Below are positions 5,307 to 7,263 of a stretch of DNA of 7,263 nucleotides, piece by piece. The number at the start of each line of letters is the position of its first letter. The first letter of the stretch is position 1. The stretch is taken from contig JABDJF010000217.1 of the NCBI GenBank assembly GCA_013002645.1, forward strand, positions 1 through 7,263, read 5' to 3'. Source of the DNA: Myxococcales bacterium. GTDB taxonomy: Bacteria; Myxococcota_A; Polyangia; Polyangiales; Houyiibacteriaceae. Both the position numbers and the translations under genes were made by a program. The notes under the pieces are model-generated. The model worked only from the letters and a program-made list of their open reading frames with translations. It ran no database searches and was not told the DNA's origin.

Positions 5307-6857
5307 CTACTTCACCCTGGAGTTGCGCTCGAGGACGGCGATGAGATGTGCGCGGAGTTGCGGCGCGTCGATGACCTCGAGCGCCCGGCGGCCCCGCTCG
5401 TGGGCAACCTCGACCTGCGCGTCCGCAGCGAGCAGCTCGACCAGCCGCACCCTTGCATAAAGGTCATCGGGCGCCGCAACGGTCCAACGATCGAGAACAG
5501 CGATCGCTGCTCGAAGATGGCCCCGTGACGCGAGCCTCTCGGCTCTGACGCGGGCGCCGAGCCCAGGCTCCTCGAGCCCATTCGCTCTGATGGCCGCGTA
5601 GTAAGCCGCCGCCTCTTCAAAATGCCCCGCCCGTTCGAAGAGCGCTGCAAGTGCCGCTCTTTCGAGGTCTCGTTTTGGATCGAACAAACGAAGGCCCGCC
5701 CTCAACCGTCCCTCTTCCAGATAGATCCCTGCCAGCGTCTGTCGGACTGCAAGAGAGTCGTGCGGAGCCTGGCTCAACGCTTCCGCCGCGGCGCCAGGTC
5801 GGCCCTGTGCCGTCGAGCAGGCCGCAAGCGCCAATCGTGCTGCTTCGAAGCTCGCCGAGCCGAACGGGACCTCGGCGAATGCGGCGGCCGCCGCGGCGTA
5901 GTCCCCATCGATCAGCAACGCGCGCCCCCGAGCGTACGCGACCTTGGGAGAAGGCGTGATGGATTTCAACACGTCGAGCGCGCGCTCGACTTCGCCGATC
6001 TTCAAGAGCAGGTCGACACGCTCGACCCAGTCTCCCAGGCCCTGGCCATCGCTGTTGCGCAAAAAAGACGCGACTTCTGCTCGCCCGCCACTTCTGAAGA
6101 GCGCGTGCAGCCAGAGCGCGACATTCTCCGGAGAAGCCGGGGCTGCCGAGAGCGCTCGCGCTGCGAACGCGGGTTGGCCGTTTTCGAGGGCGAGCTTCCC
6201 AGCCTTCCGGTCGCGGGCGGCGGGCGTTGAATGCGGATCGAGAGCAATGGCAAGGGAGAGCGTTTCCGCGTCTCCCCGGCGCAGTGCCAGGTCGAGCAGT
6301 GAGCGCCGTGCGCGCTCTGAGCCCGGATGGCTCGAAAAGCCCAGGTACTCCAGCAGGATCGCGCTCGCTCGCTCGGGCCGCCCCGACGCGACGAGTGTGT
6401 CCGCCATGGCAACGACGGGCGCATCCCAACCCGGGGCTAATTCCTGGACGCGAATGAAGGCCGCAATCGCCTCTCGTTCCTCATCCCTGTGCTGGTGGAT
6501 GCGCCCCTGTGCGAGCGCGACCCACGGCGAGCCCGGATGAGAGCGCCTTGCCGCGGCAAGTGTGCGATCGGCACGGCGCGAGTCGCCGCTGAGCTCGTAC
6601 TCCTCCGCCAGGCGGGACATGAGAAGCGCGTCGCCCGCCGGCGCCGCGGTCGCGTTCTCGAAGGCCATGACCGCTTCATCATGACGACCTTGGTTTGCCG
6701 ACGCCTCGCCCTCGATGAACCACTCGTAGGCGTACGGCGAGACGAATGCCCCGTGTTCCACCTCGCCGTCCACGACGCGAGGAACCGTTCGCATGGAGGG
6801 GGGCGTGCACGCGGCAAGTCCGAGCAAAATCATCGACGCCAAACGAACCACCCTCAA
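5307..6857 (-). CDS. TPR-repeat lipoprotein
   Basis: A 516-residue protein beginning with a lipoprotein signal peptide: basic start (MRVVR), hydrophobic core ASMILLGLAA, and lipobox L14-A-A-C17, so it should be cleaved before C17, lipidated and anchored outside the cytoplasmic membrane. From about residue 43 to the end it is a run of helical pairs typical of tetratricopeptide repeats, for example EWFIEGEASANQGRHDEAV, WVALAQGRIHQHRDEEREAI and YARGRALLIDGDYAAAA. Such arrays usually hold protein partners together; no enzymatic domain is seen. The first codon is uncertain: the TTG at 6857 gives the fullest signal peptide, a GTG at 6851 also works, and an ATG at 6833 would leave a signal peptide without positive charge. 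No good Shine-Dalgarno is visible for the first two. It is convergent with the receiver-XRE gene and divergent from the Fe-S oxidoreductase gene. Confidence 0.88.
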   Translation of the reverse strand: MRVVRLASMILLGLAACTPPSMRTVPRVVDGEVEHGAFVSPYAYEWFIEGEASANQGRHDEAVMAFENATAAPAGDALLMSRLAEEYELSGDSRRADRTLAAARRSHPGSPWVALAQGRIHQHRDEEREAIAAFIRVQELAPGWDAPVVAMADTLVASGRPERASAILLEYLGFSSHPGSERARRSLLDLALRRGDAETLSLAIALDPHSTPAARDRKAGKLALENGQPAFAARALSAAPASPENVALWLHALFRSGGRAEVASFLRNSDGQGLGDWVERVDLLLKIGEVERALDVLKSITPSPKVAYARGRALLIDGDYAAAAAAFAEVPFGSASFEAARLALAACSTAQGRPGAAAEALSQAPHDSLAVRQTLAGIYLEEGRLRAGLRLFDPKRDLERAALAALFERAGHFEEAAAYYAAIRANGLEEPGLGARVRAERLASRGHLRAAIAVLDRWTVAAPDDLYARVRLVELLAADAQVEVAHERGRRALEVIDAPQLRAHLIAVLERNSRVK

Positions 6858-6907
6858 ATCATAGTCGACGGGGTCATGCGAGGCCCGGTCGCCCCGATGC
6901 GTGGGGT

Positions 6908-6936
6908 TTGACTTCCCCGCGCGGCACCCCTAAACC
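6908..6936 (+). promoter_or_regulatory. Possible promoter for the Fe-S oxidoreductase gene
   Basis: TTGACT (6908-6913, 5 of 6 to the -35 consensus), a 17-base spacer, then TAAACC (6931-6936, only 3 of 6 to the -10 consensus). It faces the gene starting at 6996 and would give a leader of roughly 50 bases. The -35 sits in the loop of an imperfect dyad (GCGTGGGG...CCCCGCGC, 6899-6922), and a 13-bp palindrome TCGCGCAGCGCGA (6938-6950) lies just downstream near the expected start of transcription. The weak -10 keeps confidence low. Confidence 0.35.
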
Positions 6937-6995
6937 TTCGCGCAGCGCGAGCCTGCCTTTGTACTGATTCCGCGCTTGAGCTCAGGGAGAAGACG

Positions 6996-7263
6996 ATGGG
7001 TCCGATTTGGATGACGTTGTTGTTGGCGAGTATGCTCGGATTTTTCTCATGGTCCGCGTTTCGGCGGCTGAGGCAGGTCAGGGTGGGGGTCCCTGACCCT
7101 CGGTTTGGCTGGAGCTCGGAGCAAATTGCCGACCGGACCAAGACACTGCTGGTCTACGCCTTTGGGCAGAAAAGGATGCCCAACTACACCTTGGCGGGTT
7201 TCGCCCACGTCGGGATCTTCATCGCCTTCCAGGTGCTCTTGCTCAACAGCCTCATGCTCTGGG
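6996..7263 (+). CDS. Membrane Fe-S oxidoreductase, heterodisulfide-reductase-like (N-terminus only)
   Basis: The frame opens at an ATG with AGGGAG (6984-6989) 6 bases upstream and runs off the right edge after 89 complete codons. The visible part has a membrane segment at about residues 4-21 (IWMTLLLASMLGFFSWSAF), a basic cytoplasmic-type stretch RRLRQVRV, a loop with TKTLLVYAFGQKRM, and a second hydrophobic segment from about residue 66 containing H71 (LAGFAHVGIFIAFQVLLL). The FGQKRM...GFAHxxIF arrangement resembles the NarI/DsrM-like membrane start of large Fe-S proteins with a downstream CCG (HdrD-like) part, where such histidines can ligate heme. Those proteins pass electrons between quinones and soluble carriers and are common in Deltaproteobacteria. 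The Fe-S part itself is outside the window, so the call rests on the N-terminus alone. Confidence 0.65.
   Translation, partial: MGPIWMTLLLASMLGFFSWSAFRRLRQVRVGVPDPRFGWSSEQIADRTKTLLVYAFGQKRMPNYTLAGFAHVGIFIAFQVLLLNSLMLW
7076..7098 (+). repeat. Perfect 8-bp inverted repeat inside the coding start
   Basis: GGTCAGGG (7076-7083) and CCCTGACC (7091-7098) are exact reverse complements around the 7-base loop TGGGGGT. It falls about 80 bases into the Fe-S oxidoreductase gene, covering codons for QVRVGVPDP. In RNA this would be a stable GC-rich stem-loop. No U-run follows, so it is not an ordinary terminator. Confidence 0.5.

Noticed and set aside
5294..5309. Bidirectional terminator between the convergent receiver-XRE and TPR genes.
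   Set aside because: Only ten bases separate the stops and I see no hairpin with a T-run.
5617..6429. Second minus-strand frame of 270 codons inside the TPR gene.
   Set aside because: Arginine- and alanine-rich low-information sequence in another frame; the TPR lipoprotein frame has a lipobox and repeats.

Overview
The window is GC-rich with dense, mostly overlapping genes. It looks like chromosomal DNA from a Myxococcota-type or other deltaproteobacterial lineage. The lineage call is inference, resting on three things: a cut-off N-terminus that resembles a small conserved protein I associate with myxobacteria, two receiver-domain regulators with unusual outputs, and the start of a membrane-linked Fe-S/heterodisulfide-reductase-like protein. 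I see no transposase, integrase, phage gene or CRISPR array.

Layout, left to right. (1) 1-127, minus strand: 5' part of a small conserved protein that runs off the window. (2) 128-197: divergent gap with an imperfect dyad centred on GGGACAGTCCC. (3) 198-2207, plus strand: three overlapping genes for a YkgJ-type cysteine-cluster protein, a DUF501 protein and a DUF2752 small membrane protein. (4) 2204-3076, minus strand: a receiver-degenerate GGDEF regulator whose stop codon overlaps that of the DUF2752 gene. (5) 3197-4522, plus strand: rsmB, the 16S rRNA m5C967 methyltransferase. (6) 4527-4646: a good sigma-70-like promoter and tRNA-Pro(CGG). (7) 4688-5296, plus strand: a receiver-XRE fusion regulator, preceded by a perfect 14-bp dyad. 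(8) 5307-6857, minus strand: a TPR lipoprotein. (9) 6996 to the right edge, plus strand: N-terminus of a membrane Fe-S oxidoreductase.

How the parts relate. rsmB and tRNA-Pro both serve translation. The two regulators flank this pair and are not adjacent to any histidine kinase, so their kinases must be encoded elsewhere. The YkgJ/DUF501/DUF2752 genes are very probably co-translated; DUF501 and DUF2752 have no assigned function, so the operon's job is unknown.

The points most worth following are the degenerate GGDEF domain, which keeps an intact I-site at the canonical spacing while its active site reads RRDEF; the receiver-XRE architecture with a dyad just upstream; and a tRNA-Pro with a C6-U67 mismatch in the acceptor stem. 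No gap between genes exceeds 300 bases; the longest is 6858-6995.
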